Below, piece by piece: positions 54,021 through 62,976 of a DNA stretch of 64,000 nt; position 1 is the first letter of the stretch; the number at the start of each line of letters is the position of its first letter. Under the pieces are notes generated by a model. It was not told the DNA's origin. It was given only the letters and a program-made list of their open reading frames with translations, and ran no database searches. The position numbers and the translations under genes were made by a program. This DNA comes from JABMMZ01 sp044377005 (GTDB lineage Bacteria > Bacteroidota > Bacteroidia > NS11-12g > UBA955). The stretch is taken from the NCBI GenBank assembly GCA_044377005.1, contig JBILJV010000001.1, forward strand, positions 45,377 through 109,376, written 5' to 3'.

Positions 54021-54047
54021 TGGCCACAAAATATAGTTTATTCAGAT

Positions 54048-55463
54048 ATGTCAAATACAGATTTTAGAATTGAAAAAGACACAATGGGAGAGGTTAAAGT
54101 GCCTTCACATGTGTATTGGGGCGCACAAACACAACGTTCATTGGAAAATTTTAAAATTGGTAATCAAAAAATGCCAATTGAAATAATAAGAGCTTTTGCG
54201 ATTTTGAAAAAAGCAGCAGCTATTACTAATAATAAATTAGGGGTTTTATCTCTTACTAAGTGTGATTTGATTTGCTCAGTTTGTGATGAAATATTAGAAG
54301 GAAAATTGGATGATCAGTTCCCTCTTGTAATATGGCAAACAGGAAGTGGAACTCAAAGTAATATGAACGTAAATGAGGTTATTGCCAATCGAGCCCACGT
54401 TATCAATGGCGGTTCATTATTGGATGAAAACAAAGTACTGCATCCTAACGATGATGTAAATAAGTCGCAAAGTAGTAATGATACTTTTCCAACAGCCATG
54501 AGTATAGCTGCATACAAGCAAGTAATAGATTATACCATTCCAGGAATTCAATCGCTTAAAACGACTTTGAAACACAAGTCAAGAGATTTTAAAAATATCA
54601 TTAAAATAGGAAGAACCCATTTTATGGATGCAACGCCTGTAACCTTAGGTCAAGAATTTTCGGGGTATGTTCAACAATTGAAAAATGGTGTTGACGCTAT
54701 CAACAGAAGTTTGGTGCCTGCCAGTGAAATTGCATTGGGAGGAACAGCTGTTGGAACAGGAATTAATACACCTAAAGGTTACTCAGAATTGGTGGCCAAA
54801 ACGATTGCTGAATTGTCTGGATTGCCAATTGTTTCTGCTCCAAATAAATTTGAGGCATTAGCAGCTCACGATGCAATGGTTGAACTGCATGGCTCACTAA
54901 AAAGAGTGGCGGTAAGTTTAATGAAAATTGGGAATGACATCAGAATGTTAAGCAGTGGTCCAAGAAGTGGAATAGGTGAAATTTTAATTCCAGACAATGA
55001 ACCAGGAAGTAGTATTATGCCAGGTAAAGTTAATCCAACACAATGTGAAGCACTTACCATGGTGTGTGCTCAAGTAATGGGCAACGATGTTGCGGTTACC
55101 ATTGGTGGTTCAAATGGTCATTTTGAATTGAATGTTTTTAAACCACTTATTGCATCCAATGTATTACAATCTGCACGATTATTGGGAGAAGCTGCATTGA
55201 GTTTTGATGTCAATTGTGCCAGTGGAATAGAACCTAATTTGGCTGAAATAAAAAATAAATTAGAAAATTCATTGATGTTAGTTACTGCATTAAATACACA
55301 CATTGGGTATGAGAATGCTGCTAAAATTGCTAAAAAAGCACACAAAGAAAATACAACTTTAAGACAAGCCGCTATCGACTTAGGCTTATTAACCAATGAA
55401 CAATTTGATGAATGGGTAAAACCCGAAAATATGATTGGTAATCCCGACGAAGTGATTTCGTAA
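54048..55463 (+). CDS. fumC: Fumarate hydratase class II
   Basis: A 471-residue (from the ATG at 54048) class II fumarase of the aspartase/fumarase superfamily, which interconverts fumarate and malate in the TCA cycle without iron-sulfur clusters. Diagnostic stretches in order are MGEVKVPSHVYWGAQTQRSLENF (split), WQTGSGTQSNMNVNEVIANRA, HPNDDVNKSQSSNDTFPTAM, GRTHFMDATPVTLGQEFSGY and the signature loop GSSIMPGKVNPTQ. An upstream TTG at 54018 falls inside the predicted promoter and is rejected. Monocistronic, with its own terminator. Confidence 0.96.
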   Translation: MSNTDFRIEKDTMGEVKVPSHVYWGAQTQRSLENFKIGNQKMPIEIIRAFAILKKAAAITNNKLGVLSLTKCDLICSVCDEILEGKLDDQFPLVIWQTGSGTQSNMNVNEVIANRAHVINGGSLLDENKVLHPNDDVNKSQSSNDTFPTAMSIAAYKQVIDYTIPGIQSLKTTLKHKSRDFKNIIKIGRTHFMDATPVTLGQEFSGYVQQLKNGVDAINRSLVPASEIALGGTAVGTGINTPKGYSELVAKTIAELSGLPIVSAPNKFEALAAHDAMVELHGSLKRVAVSLMKIGNDIRMLSSGPRSGIGEILIPDNEPGSSIMPGKVNPTQCEALTMVCAQVMGNDVAVTIGGSNGHFELNVFKPLIASNVLQSARLLGEAALSFDVNCASGIEPNLAEIKNKLENSLMLVTALNTHIGYENAAKIAKKAHKENTTLRQAAIDLGLLTNEQFDEWVKPENMIGNPDEVIS

Positions 55464-55480
55464 TTCTGCAATAATTTTAA

Positions 55481-55515
55481 AAAAAATCCCGCTTTGAATC
55501 AAAGCGGGATTTTTT
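55481..55515 (+). terminator. Intrinsic terminator of fumC
   Basis: AAAAAATCCCGCTTT and its exact complement form a 15-bp stem around GAATC, ending in a T run, 18 bp after the stop. Confidence 0.93.
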
Positions 55516-55543
55516 ATTGATTCACTATTGTTTTGTTAATCTC

Positions 55544-55578
55544 TTTTTGATATTTTGTTTTTGATATTTTGTTTTTGG
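55544..55578. repeat. 14-bp tandem repeat, about 2.5 copies
   Basis: The unit TTTTTGATATTTTG occurs at 55544-55557 and 55558-55571, followed by a partial third copy. It is intergenic and probably slippage-generated. Confidence 0.7.
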
Positions 55579-55656
55579 TTTATCTTTTTTAGGATAGTTT
55601 AGTGGGTATGTATTTGATTATTAGTATTATATTATCTAGCTTGGAGAAGTTGGAAG

Positions 55657-55683
55657 TTTTGGATGGCCTCGTCTCATCCAAAA
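55657..55683. repeat. Inverted repeat with GC-rich loop
   Basis: TTTTGGATG and CATCCAAAA are perfect 9-bp arms around a 9-nt GC-rich loop. It lies downstream of the convergent DUF4145 gene and may be a terminator or an interspersed palindromic element. Confidence 0.45.
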
Positions 55684-55773
55684 TCAACCTAATTTATATA
55701 TAAATAAAATCACAAAGCTTCATGCTTAAGTCACACCCCTCTATTAATAAAAAAACGTTTTATGCAATTGGTT

Positions 55774-56412
55774 TTACTTCCCATCACGTTTGTCAATCGC
55801 ATTTCTAAGATTCTTAGGTATTTTCGTTTTATAAAATTCGTCAATAGTTTTTGGTTGAGTAATCTGATTGTCACAAATTACATTTATGAAAACAAATAGT
55901 TTATGAGCGGTATCTATGTCGTCTTTTATATCTATTTGACCTGGATGTACTGCATTGTTCCCTATAACTCTTAAGCTGTCGAGTGCTTGTTGTAGTTTTT
56001 GTGGTAGTCCTTTTTTAACTAATTCTTTAATATCTATATTTATATTCTCTCCACTTTCCCCAAGATGTTTACAAAGTTTTTGAATTGCGAGTCTTAAAAG
56101 TGCTGCAGCTCCACGGGGTGATGTTGTCATTATATTCCTTGCTTCTTCGTAATCCAGTTTAATATCTTCTGGCATATCTGAATTTGGCAATGGTGCAGTA
56201 CCGCTAAAAGGGTATATTAATTTTTTATATACCCAAATGGAGAACCCATTGCAATGTTGGCAGTTTGCTATATTATAATCATTTACAGTACCTATGTATC
56301 CAACATGATTTTTATATAGTCCAGTTATGTACCAATGTTGATTTGAATAAGCTCCACACATAGGACAATTGAATGCCGTTATTCCAAAATTTGGGGGTGT
56401 ATTTGGTGTCAT
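55774..56412 (-). CDS. DUF4145 protein with N-terminal zinc-ribbon-like motif
   Basis: This 212-residue soluble protein has two CxxC pairs in its first half (NCPMCGAY and NCQHCNGFSIW), likely a zinc ribbon. A helical DUF4145 domain follows (~95-180): SPRGAAALLRLAIQKLCKHLG, KKGLPQKLQQALDSLRVIGN and NNAVHPGQ. DUF4145 domains occur alone and fused to nucleases or helicases in some defence systems, but here the gene is isolated, so no defence role is claimed. Confidence 0.82.
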   Translation of the reverse strand: MTPNTPPNFGITAFNCPMCGAYSNQHWYITGLYKNHVGYIGTVNDYNIANCQHCNGFSIWVYKKLIYPFSGTAPLPNSDMPEDIKLDYEEARNIMTTSPRGAAALLRLAIQKLCKHLGESGENINIDIKELVKKGLPQKLQQALDSLRVIGNNAVHPGQIDIKDDIDTAHKLFVFINVICDNQITQPKTIDEFYKTKIPKNLRNAIDKRDGK

Positions 56413-56853
56413 AGTATAATTTTTTTCTTTAAGTTTAAACTTTAACCAACAATTAAGCCTAACATTGCTAGGTTTAAAAAATATAATGTAAGTATATAGT
56501 TCTGGATAGGTTCAGGCATTGTTTTATTTATTTTACAAATATGCATTTTATTTTTTTATCGAGCAAAATATAATAGTACATTATTATCAAAAAATGACTC
56601 ATCTTTTCTCTATTGACTTCCAATCGTATAACCTCAATTGGCAGTTTCCATAGCAAGGGTCATAATTTTCGCACTTTGTGTTTGTCGGGTCTTGACGATT
56701 GTTTTTTCTACAATTGCTATAAATCATCACCACAAATAAGATTTATTTAGTTTTAACTTATCGGTATTGGGGTGAGACTTAATCTTTTTTTATGTGCTAC
56801 ATAGCTAAGTGTTAAAAAAAGTGCAATTAGTCTTAATTAAGTTTTCATATCCT
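56413..56853. other. Gap with a small Cys-containing reading frame
   Basis: This AT-rich 441 bp separates the DUF4145 gene from the surface-protein operon. Apart from the small frame at 56599-56727, I see no gene or clear terminator. Confidence 0.4.
56599..56727 (-). CDS. Possible 42-residue Cys-containing peptide or lipoprotein remnant
   Basis: An ATG at 56727 opens a 42-codon frame (MIYSNCRKNNRQDPTNTKCE, then NYDPCYGNCQLRLYD) ending at a TGA. The four Cys residues and the run DPTNTKCENYDPC look like protein sequence and recall the linker after a Bacteroidota lipobox, so it may be the remnant of a lipoprotein gene. A loose -7-like element lies just upstream. No signal peptide is present. 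Confidence 0.25.
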   Translation of the reverse strand: MIYSNCRKNNRQDPTNTKCENYDPCYGNCQLRLYDWKSIEKR

Positions 56854-57564
56854 TTATTTTTTAAGGGTGGCGTTTTTTTTAGGTTCTAAATAATAGCCAA
56901 TACCTATTCCGAATTGAAATACTGTCGCAACTTTTTCCTGCAAACTATTAAAATACTTTTGATTTAAAACGCTGTAACTGCTATTTAAACTAAAACAAAA
57001 CTGTTTTTTAGTAAAAACCATACTCAAAGCTGCACCAGTTGATGTTTTGTTTGCTGAATTAAAATCTTCTTGATAAAAAGTGCTTTCATCTTCTTTACCG
57101 TCCATCATAAACAATACTTCTTTAATGTATTTATTTTGAATGAACGAAAAGATTGGACCTATTGTTAATTTAATAGGTTTGTTTTTTAACAATACAAAGT
57201 AAGGATTTACAGAAAGTTGATTTTCAGAATATTCTAACTCTCTATTTCGAGGCACAACAGAATTGTTTGGATTTACTGGATTGAAATTAAAATCATATCC
57301 TGTCATAATTCTTGAAAACGCATTGTATTGAATGGCAATGCCACTGTAGTATTGGGGCATAAAAAACCCAACTTTTCCGCCATAGGCTATTGGTGTATTT
57401 TCATAATACTCTCTGTTATTGAATGGTAATGGCTTGCCAAAATTATAAGTGACAGACATTAAAGAAACCGTAGGTTCAAAGGTTATGAAACTTTTTGAAT
57501 CTTTTTGAGCATTAAGACTAAATGCAATCGTTATAACTAAAATAAATATAATTAATTTTTTCAT
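56854..57564 (-). CDS. Outer-membrane beta-barrel protein
   Basis: A 236-residue protein with a signal peptide (MKKLIIFILVITIAFSLNAQ), then amphipathic strands (AIQYNAFSRIMTGYDFNFNP, FCFSLNSSYSVLNQKYFN, VFQFGIGIGYYLEPKK). The size suits an 8-12-stranded barrel. It is the last gene of the minus-strand surface operon, 1 bp after the third small lipoprotein gene. It could be a partner or anchor for the lipoproteins, but the sequence does not show that. Confidence 0.65.
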   Translation of the reverse strand: MKKLIIFILVITIAFSLNAQKDSKSFITFEPTVSLMSVTYNFGKPLPFNNREYYENTPIAYGGKVGFFMPQYYSGIAIQYNAFSRIMTGYDFNFNPVNPNNSVVPRNRELEYSENQLSVNPYFVLLKNKPIKLTIGPIFSFIQNKYIKEVLFMMDGKEDESTFYQEDFNSANKTSTGAALSMVFTKKQFCFSLNSSYSVLNQKYFNSLQEKVATVFQFGIGIGYYLEPKKNATLKK

Positions 57565-57565
57565 A

Positions 57566-58045
57566 TTATTGTTTTATGGCTGTATGTAATTCAAAATTAT
57601 CTATGTAGGTTGTATCATCTTCTCCCCACCAAGGGGTATTTCTTAGTCTGATATAAATATTTAACTTATTGTTGATCAATAAGTTAAAATTGGGAATAGT
57701 ATCATTAGGGTATGATGAACTAAAATCCCATTTATGTTTAAACTTAGTATCAATAATTGGAAAGTAATTGCCAAAAAAAATTTTATTTTTAGGTTCATAA
57801 TTCTGATGCAACAAAAACTTAAAATCAAACATATTGGCAAAATTATTAACTCTTACCCATGTTTGTTCAAGGGTATCTAATTTGCTTATAGTAAATGTAT
57901 AGGGCTCACTCACATTGTTTACCCTATAAGTACCCACAAACTGTGTTCTTCTATCTGTCTCTTCAACAATCGGAGGTGGTTCATCGGGTTGGCAACTGCT
58001 TATAGCTAGCATAATAAATACTAATATTTGATAAAGAAAATTCAA
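57566..58045 (-). CDS. Tandem lipoprotein paralogue A
   Basis: This 159-residue lipoprotein starts at a TTG (58045): MNFLYQILVFIMLAISSC, with the lipobox Cys at residue 18; no ATG precedes the signal, and an in-frame TAA lies two codons upstream. The mature protein begins QPDEPPPIVEETDRRTQFVG and is predicted all-beta, ending GEDDTTYIDNFELHTAIKQ. Its N-terminal half is nearly identical to paralogue C while its C-terminal half is more diverged. Family unknown. It lies in a tight operon (1 bp to the barrel gene, 7 bp from paralogue B). Confidence 0.75.
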   Translation of the reverse strand: MNFLYQILVFIMLAISSCQPDEPPPIVEETDRRTQFVGTYRVNNVSEPYTFTISKLDTLEQTWVRVNNFANMFDFKFLLHQNYEPKNKIFFGNYFPIIDTKFKHKWDFSSSYPNDTIPNFNLLINNKLNIYIRLRNTPWWGEDDTTYIDNFELHTAIKQ

Positions 58046-58052
58046 AATTTAC

Positions 58053-58535
58053 CTATTTTTGTTTTACTGCTGTTTTTAAAATATATTTATCTATGTATGT
58101 TGTGTCATCCTCCCCATACCATGGGGTATTATGGATTCTATAGTATACCCTTAAAGTATCATTGACCAAAAGGCTAGTATTCCTTATTGTATCATTACCG
58201 TATACTTTAAAACTCCATTTATGCCTGAACTTATTGTCTATAATTGGGAAAAAAGATTGGAAATCTAATCTATTTGATGGATCTAAGTTTTTTAAAGACC
58301 TATACTTGAAATCAAAAAGGTTGCCAAAATTCTTAATAGAAAGCCATGTCTGCCCTAATGTATCTAATTTATTAATTGTAAAATAATAGTTGGGATTTGC
58401 ATCAATTACTTTATATGTGCCTACAAACTGTGTTCTTCGGTCGGTATCCTCTACTATAGGTGGCGGTTCATCGGGTTGGCAACTGTTTATAATTAGAGAT
58501 ACAAATAACAATATTTTAAAATTTAGACTACTCAT
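58053..58535 (-). CDS. Tandem lipoprotein paralogue B
   Basis: This 160-residue lipoprotein (signal FKILLFVSLIINSC) has the same mature start (QPDEPPPIVEDTDRRTQFVG). It then has its own central sequence (YKVIDANPNYYFTINKLDTL) and a C-terminal part (LLVNDTLRVYYRIHNTPWYG) close to paralogue C. The conserved ends and variable middle suggest a surface-exposed domain that diversifies by recombination. Function unknown. Confidence 0.75.
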   Translation of the reverse strand: MSSLNFKILLFVSLIINSCQPDEPPPIVEDTDRRTQFVGTYKVIDANPNYYFTINKLDTLGQTWLSIKNFGNLFDFKYRSLKNLDPSNRLDFQSFFPIIDNKFRHKWSFKVYGNDTIRNTSLLVNDTLRVYYRIHNTPWYGEDDTTYIDKYILKTAVKQK

Positions 58536-58538
58536 TTT

Positions 58539-59018
58539 TTATTGTTTTACGCCAATATGTAATTCGTATTTATCGGTGTACGTTGTATCATCTTCACCGT
58601 ACCATGGGGTGTTGTGTACCCTAAAATAAATCCTCAATGTATCATTGACTAATAATAAATTATTCATAATAGTATCATTACTGTATACTCCAAACCACCA
58701 TTTATGTTTAAATTTATTATCTAAAATTGGATTATTATTATCAAAAACTAAAGAGTTGGTTGGTGTTGTTGATTTATTTACTAAAAAACTAAAATCAAAC
58801 ATATTGGCAAAATTATTAACCCTTACCCATGTTTGTTCAAGGGTATCTAATTTGCTTATGGTGAATGTGTAGGGCTCACTCACATTGTTTACTCTATAAG
58901 TGCCCACAAACTGAGTTCTTCGGTCGGTATCCTCAACAATCGGAGGCGGTTCATCGGGTTGGCAACTGTTTATAATTAGCATTAATAAAACAATTGTTAA
59001 ATAATTTAATTTTTTCAT
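58539..59018 (-). CDS. Tandem lipoprotein paralogue C
   Basis: This 159-residue lipoprotein (signal LNYLTIVLLMLIINSC) is the first of the three. Its N-terminal half (YRVNNVSEPYTFTISKLDTL, EQTWVRVNNFANMFDF) matches paralogue A, and its C-terminal half (LLVNDTLRIYFRVHNTPWYG) matches paralogue B, so the gene is a mosaic. It starts 1 bp after the choice-of-anchor L gene, 3 bp before paralogue B. Function unknown. Confidence 0.75.
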   Translation of the reverse strand: MKKLNYLTIVLLMLIINSCQPDEPPPIVEDTDRRTQFVGTYRVNNVSEPYTFTISKLDTLEQTWVRVNNFANMFDFSFLVNKSTTPTNSLVFDNNNPILDNKFKHKWWFGVYSNDTIMNNLLLVNDTLRIYFRVHNTPWYGEDDTTYTDKYELHIGVKQ

Positions 59019-59019
59019 G

Positions 59020-61371
59020 TTACTTTTGAATGATTAGGGTTTTATAATACACTTGGTTGTTTAATAATAGTTTGATTGTATACACAGCATTGTCTAAGTT
59101 TAACAAAGATATAGTGTTAATTTCATTTTTAATAATTCCTGAATCTACTATTTTCCCATGCACATCTGTTATTTCATAATTTCCCGAATTTACATTACTT
59201 GGAAAGTTTTCAAATTCTATATTTACATAACTATTGCTAGGATTGGGATAGACAAAACAATTTGTTTTTTGGGTAATGAGCTTATTAGTGGCACTCTCAG
59301 TTTGACTACTATCAGGGATTATAAAACTTGTATTACCACTTCCAAATACGGTAATAATTAAAGGTATGATAGTATCATTGCCATCGCAATCATAAACTGT
59401 TAATACACCATAATACGTAGCATCAATGTATCTGCCATTGACCTTGCCATCCCAAAAAATACTGGCTTTGTTAATGTTTAATTCTCTTTCATTCCGTGGA
59501 GAACGGTATTTACAACATTGTGTAGTGTATTCATCTTTTTGATGATATACTCGTTTGTCTTCACGTGTAAATATTTGAAGGTCGAATCCAAATATGTTGT
59601 ATGCACAACGAGGATTTTTGTAATCTACTACTTGCCATATTTCGTTGTAACCATCGCCATTAGGGGTAATAAGCCCACCAAATGTGCCAGTAAATTTTCT
59701 ATTGTTATTAACACAGCAAGTATCGCAATATTCTTTTACAGTGCATACAGGAGCTAAAAATGCATCTACAGTGGCATCATCTTCTATGGTTACTCCAATG
59801 TCAAAAAAAATTTCTTTACCTGCTTTAAATTCAACAAACCCACTGCTAGCATCAATGATTACCGGACCATCCGTATCAGTAGGGTCTGCAAACTCTCCTA
59901 CCCAAATTTTTCTCCCTGCTACATTTTCTTTGTTTATTGTATTGTTTTTTAAATCTTTATTTTCTATATATAAATCCATTTCACAGTTGGGACATATAAC
60001 TGTAATCTTAAATTTTACAGTATCAAAACCTGTAAAACATGGATTGTCATCCTCTAAATAAACATAAAAAGAATCGAGTCCAACATTATTATTGCTAGGA
60101 GTCCAACAAAAGGTTCTTTTGGGATTCTTTTTCCAGCTTTCATCTCCATTAAAAGTTGCATTATTAATGGAATTACTCCATTTTATTTTCACTTTTTCAT
60201 TATTTTGGTAATCAAAGCCTGTTACATCAAAACAAATGGTTTCGCCTGCTCTAACCATGGTTTCATACTCATGGGTATTATTCATCCCCTTTTCATAGGG
60301 TTTCGTATTGTTACTTTCAAAAACTTCTCCTATGTATGCTTTTTTTCTTATGGTGCATCCTGAAACTGGGTCGGTAACATCTACCCAATACTCTTGACCT
60401 GTTTGGGTAGGGTATACTGTTATTTGTTTGGAGGTTTCGCCATTATTCCATAAATATTTTAAACCCGTGTTTCCTTCAATTTTTAAAACATAAGGTTTCC
60501 CACTACAAAATGGTCCTTTGGGTACTTCAATATTCCCAACATCAACTGATGTTTTCAAACTTGCCCTTTTAAGCATTACATAAGAATCATACCTACCATC
60601 GGCAACGTCTGATATCGCAATTTTTAATTTATAGGTCTTTCCACATTGTACTGGTATTTGAACCTTAATTGTTGTAGTGTAACCATCAAAATAAGTTAAA
60701 TCAGAAGGCCTTCCATCTACAAAGTAACTTGAGTTTGACTTTGCATTTACTGTATTTACAGCAATGGGAAAGTTATTGATTTTGGCGTAATTTTTATATT
60801 CCTCAGTGAAAAATTGGCTACCATTTGCATTGGTTTCCATAGGTATACCTGGCCCTTTCATTAATAAACAAAAAACATCAAAATAGTTTGCATCAACAAA
60901 TTCTGGATATTCTAAAGAAGCAAAGATAAATTCAAATTCCACTTGGTCACCTAAAGTGGAAAATTCTATTTCTAAGCTTGCACCATCATGTACATCTTTG
61001 TCGTTTAATGTTTCAACTATTCTGTCACAATCTTCATCCCCTCTTACAGGTAAATCTTTTGATTTTAAATCACTTTGTCCTCTAATACCTTCTCGGCTAA
61101 CAGCTTTAGGTCCAACGCTATTTAACACTGAACCTGTACTAAGCATGATTCCTTCGCCAAATCCAAAATTAGCTGAAGTGTAATTTGGAAAAGTAAATTT
61201 TCCAAGAGAAGTATCATCACCTGTAAATTTAACACTATTTATTGCCACGCCATTACCAACCAAATAGTTTGCAGCTTCCCACGGTGTGCACATTTCAGGC
61301 TTAATTTGAGCATTTATATTATTTATCGAAATAAGTAGTATAAATAATAGCCTTATCAATTTAATAATCAT
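59020..61371 (-). CDS. Choice-of-anchor L surface protein with gliding-type and T9SS type A C-terminal regions
   Basis: This 783-residue secreted protein has a signal peptide (LIRLLFILLISINNINAQ). A choice-of-anchor L domain spans ~25-265 (NYTSANFGFGEGIMLSTGSV, FEFIFASLEYPEFVDANYFD). Ig-like regions follow, with a short Cys-rich stretch near 555-570 (CTVKEYCDTCC). A segment near 580-690 matches gliding-motility-associated C-terminal regions (LITPNGDGYNEIWQV, SIFWDGKVNGRYIDATYYGV). A separate type A sorting tail closes the protein (~705-783, FVYPNPSNSYVNIEFENFPS). Having both the gliding-type region and a type A tail is unusual. Likely a large surface adhesin exported by the T9SS. Confidence 0.82.
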   Translation of the reverse strand: MIIKLIRLLFILLISINNINAQIKPEMCTPWEAANYLVGNGVAINSVKFTGDDTSLGKFTFPNYTSANFGFGEGIMLSTGSVLNSVGPKAVSREGIRGQSDLKSKDLPVRGDEDCDRIVETLNDKDVHDGASLEIEFSTLGDQVEFEFIFASLEYPEFVDANYFDVFCLLMKGPGIPMETNANGSQFFTEEYKNYAKINNFPIAVNTVNAKSNSSYFVDGRPSDLTYFDGYTTTIKVQIPVQCGKTYKLKIAISDVADGRYDSYVMLKRASLKTSVDVGNIEVPKGPFCSGKPYVLKIEGNTGLKYLWNNGETSKQITVYPTQTGQEYWVDVTDPVSGCTIRKKAYIGEVFESNNTKPYEKGMNNTHEYETMVRAGETICFDVTGFDYQNNEKVKIKWSNSINNATFNGDESWKKNPKRTFCWTPSNNNVGLDSFYVYLEDDNPCFTGFDTVKFKITVICPNCEMDLYIENKDLKNNTINKENVAGRKIWVGEFADPTDTDGPVIIDASSGFVEFKAGKEIFFDIGVTIEDDATVDAFLAPVCTVKEYCDTCCVNNNRKFTGTFGGLITPNGDGYNEIWQVVDYKNPRCAYNIFGFDLQIFTREDKRVYHQKDEYTTQCCKYRSPRNERELNINKASIFWDGKVNGRYIDATYYGVLTVYDCDGNDTIIPLIITVFGSGNTSFIIPDSSQTESATNKLITQKTNCFVYPNPSNSYVNIEFENFPSNVNSGNYEITDVHGKIVDSGIIKNEINTISLLNLDNAVYTIKLLLNNQVYYKTLIIQK

Positions 61372-61373
61372 GA

Positions 61374-62564
61374 TTATTTATTTTGAATTAGGGTATTGAT
61401 AATTTCTTGCTGTTTTTTTACAATGGCATTTAATTGTATTAATTGTAAATAGATTTCCTCCAAAGATTTAGTTTGAATAGCTTGCATTTCAGCTATCTCT
61501 ATTCCATTTTCATTTACTTCACTCTCACTTGGGAAGTATGGTAAATGCTTGTTTGCAACTATATATGAGTTTAATGAATCAAGACTCATTAAGTTATAAT
61601 TAGCACTAAAAACACTGTCTGCCCACCATTTAGGGCGAACTTTCAAACTTCTACATCTTATTGCATTATGAACATCTAAATTGCCATCTCTATCAATTCT
61701 AATTCCTCCAATTGAACTAACATTTCCACTTAAGCTTGATGCCCAAGGTGCTATTACAAATGTGCCATTGACATTACTGCCATCGGTATTACCACCATCA
61801 GAGAAAATAATGGCTTGGTCTCCATCTTCAATAATATTATTGTAAGCATTATTTCCTAATCTATTAAAAAATAACATTTGACTAGTTCTAAATGCATTTG
61901 CCATTAATCCACTTCCAACTAACAATGGTAACGAAGGGACCCCAAAACTTCTTTTAGAGAAAATTGCAGTAGGAGTATTATTTAAAAGTGCATTATTGGG
62001 TTGAACTACATCAAACTGCGCTCTTGGATTCATGGTGTTTACACCAACCCTTCCATCGCTGTTTACTATAAAATGGGTTTTGAAATTATATGCGCCATTG
62101 GAGTTCATTCCTCCACCTGCGCCAAAATCTTCTGTTCTAACCCAAAGAAGATTGTTTTTTGTTATTCCAGAAGAAAAAACAGAAGGCAGAGTTTGAATAA
62201 ATGGAGATAGAGTAAGAGCTGGAACTGGAAAGATAGTTGGATTATTGGGGTCTGAAATTTGCCAATTGCCTTCGCCCTTAACTGTACCTAAATTAGGGTT
62301 ACAGTCTTTAGCTGTAACAATTAATCCGTCTTGTGGGTCTTTTTTAGGGCAATAAATAATTTCTTGTTTTCCTCTTGGCGAGCTAGTGCCCACACCCAAA
62401 TCATGTTGAGTGGTTGAAGTATTATTGGGCAACCAAGGTCCGATAGCAGGTGTTTGAGAATGTAAGTTTGGGATAATCGTTTGTAATAAAATTAAAAAAA
62501 CTACACAAAAGAAGTTTGAGCATTTAAAAACAGAGTTGAAAGTGTTGTTTGATAATAAGTTCAT
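61374..62564 (-). CDS. Tail-fibre-like secreted protein, first gene of the surface operon
   Basis: The likely start is the ATG at 62564 (396 residues; an open frame extends to 62663), giving the signal FKCSNFFCVVFLILLQTIIPNLHSQ. The protein is rich in Asn/Gly beta segments (VGVNTMNPRAQFDVVQPNNA, IGGIRIDRDGNLDVHNAIRC). It ends with the Bacteroidota tail-fibre-like pattern (MSLDSLNSYIVANKHLPYFP, SEVNENGIEIAEMQ) and a short coiled coil (EEIYLQLIQLNAIVKKQQEI). This C-terminus occurs in secreted repeat proteins of the phylum; the role is probably structural or adhesive. Two bp separate it from the choice-of-anchor L gene. Confidence 0.7.
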   Translation of the reverse strand: MNLLSNNTFNSVFKCSNFFCVVFLILLQTIIPNLHSQTPAIGPWLPNNTSTTQHDLGVGTSSPRGKQEIIYCPKKDPQDGLIVTAKDCNPNLGTVKGEGNWQISDPNNPTIFPVPALTLSPFIQTLPSVFSSGITKNNLLWVRTEDFGAGGGMNSNGAYNFKTHFIVNSDGRVGVNTMNPRAQFDVVQPNNALLNNTPTAIFSKRSFGVPSLPLLVGSGLMANAFRTSQMLFFNRLGNNAYNNIIEDGDQAIIFSDGGNTDGSNVNGTFVIAPWASSLSGNVSSIGGIRIDRDGNLDVHNAIRCRSLKVRPKWWADSVFSANYNLMSLDSLNSYIVANKHLPYFPSESEVNENGIEIAEMQAIQTKSLEEIYLQLIQLNAIVKKQQEIINTLIQNK

Positions 62565-62679
62565 AGAATTAAAAAATATCTTTCTTAAATTTTCAAGAAA
62601 GAAAATGAGAAAAACAATAGCCTTTTTTAAGTTATTTTTTTGTTTTAATTTTATGAAATACACAAATTTCTCAATTTCA

Positions 62680-62702
62680 ATAATTTACACTTTGTAAATT
62701 AT
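62680..62702. promoter_or_regulatory. Perfect palindrome, operator-like
   Basis: ATAATTTACA and TGTAAATTAT are perfect 10-bp arms with a 3-nt centre, 116 bp upstream of the surface operon's first ATG. No gene end is near, so an operator is more likely than a terminator. Confidence 0.4.
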
Positions 62703-62968
62703 AACAAATAACCTGTTTGTGCCATAAATTCATAATGAAATTGTTAATAAATTTCGCATAAATTGAGTAAATATACTTATTTTTTAAGCCCTTAATTATA
62801 GTCTTTTTTTACTTATTTTATGCTAAATATTTGTGACTATATACCTAAAAACATCATCTTTTTTTTTAAGTTAGTGAATAATGTTGATTTTTTAATACTA
62901 AAAGAAATGATTTTTAAAATTCCGTTTTTTAAATCAAATTTTTTAGATATTTACTTGAGTATTTTCAA

Positions 62969-62976
62969 TAAATTTG
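62969..62976 (+). promoter_or_regulatory. -7 element (TAAATTTG) of the carboxylase gene
   Basis: An exact TAnnTTTG match ends 7 nt before the ATG at 62984, another leaderless-type arrangement. Confidence 0.45.

Larger units (their letters stand above)
55464..55773. other. Gene-free stretch after fumC
   Basis: It contains the fumC terminator, a 14-bp tandem repeat and an inverted repeat, and no supportable gene. Confidence 0.6.

Noticed and set aside
54018..54047. Upstream extension of fumC
   Set aside because: The TTG at 54018 lies inside the predicted -7 box; the ATG at 54048 gives a normal fumarase N-terminus.
55544..55578. CRISPR-like repeat
   Set aside because: Units are directly adjacent with no spacers, and there are no cas genes.
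55774..56412. DUF4145 gene as part of a defence island
   Set aside because: No nuclease, methylase, helicase or other defence gene is nearby.
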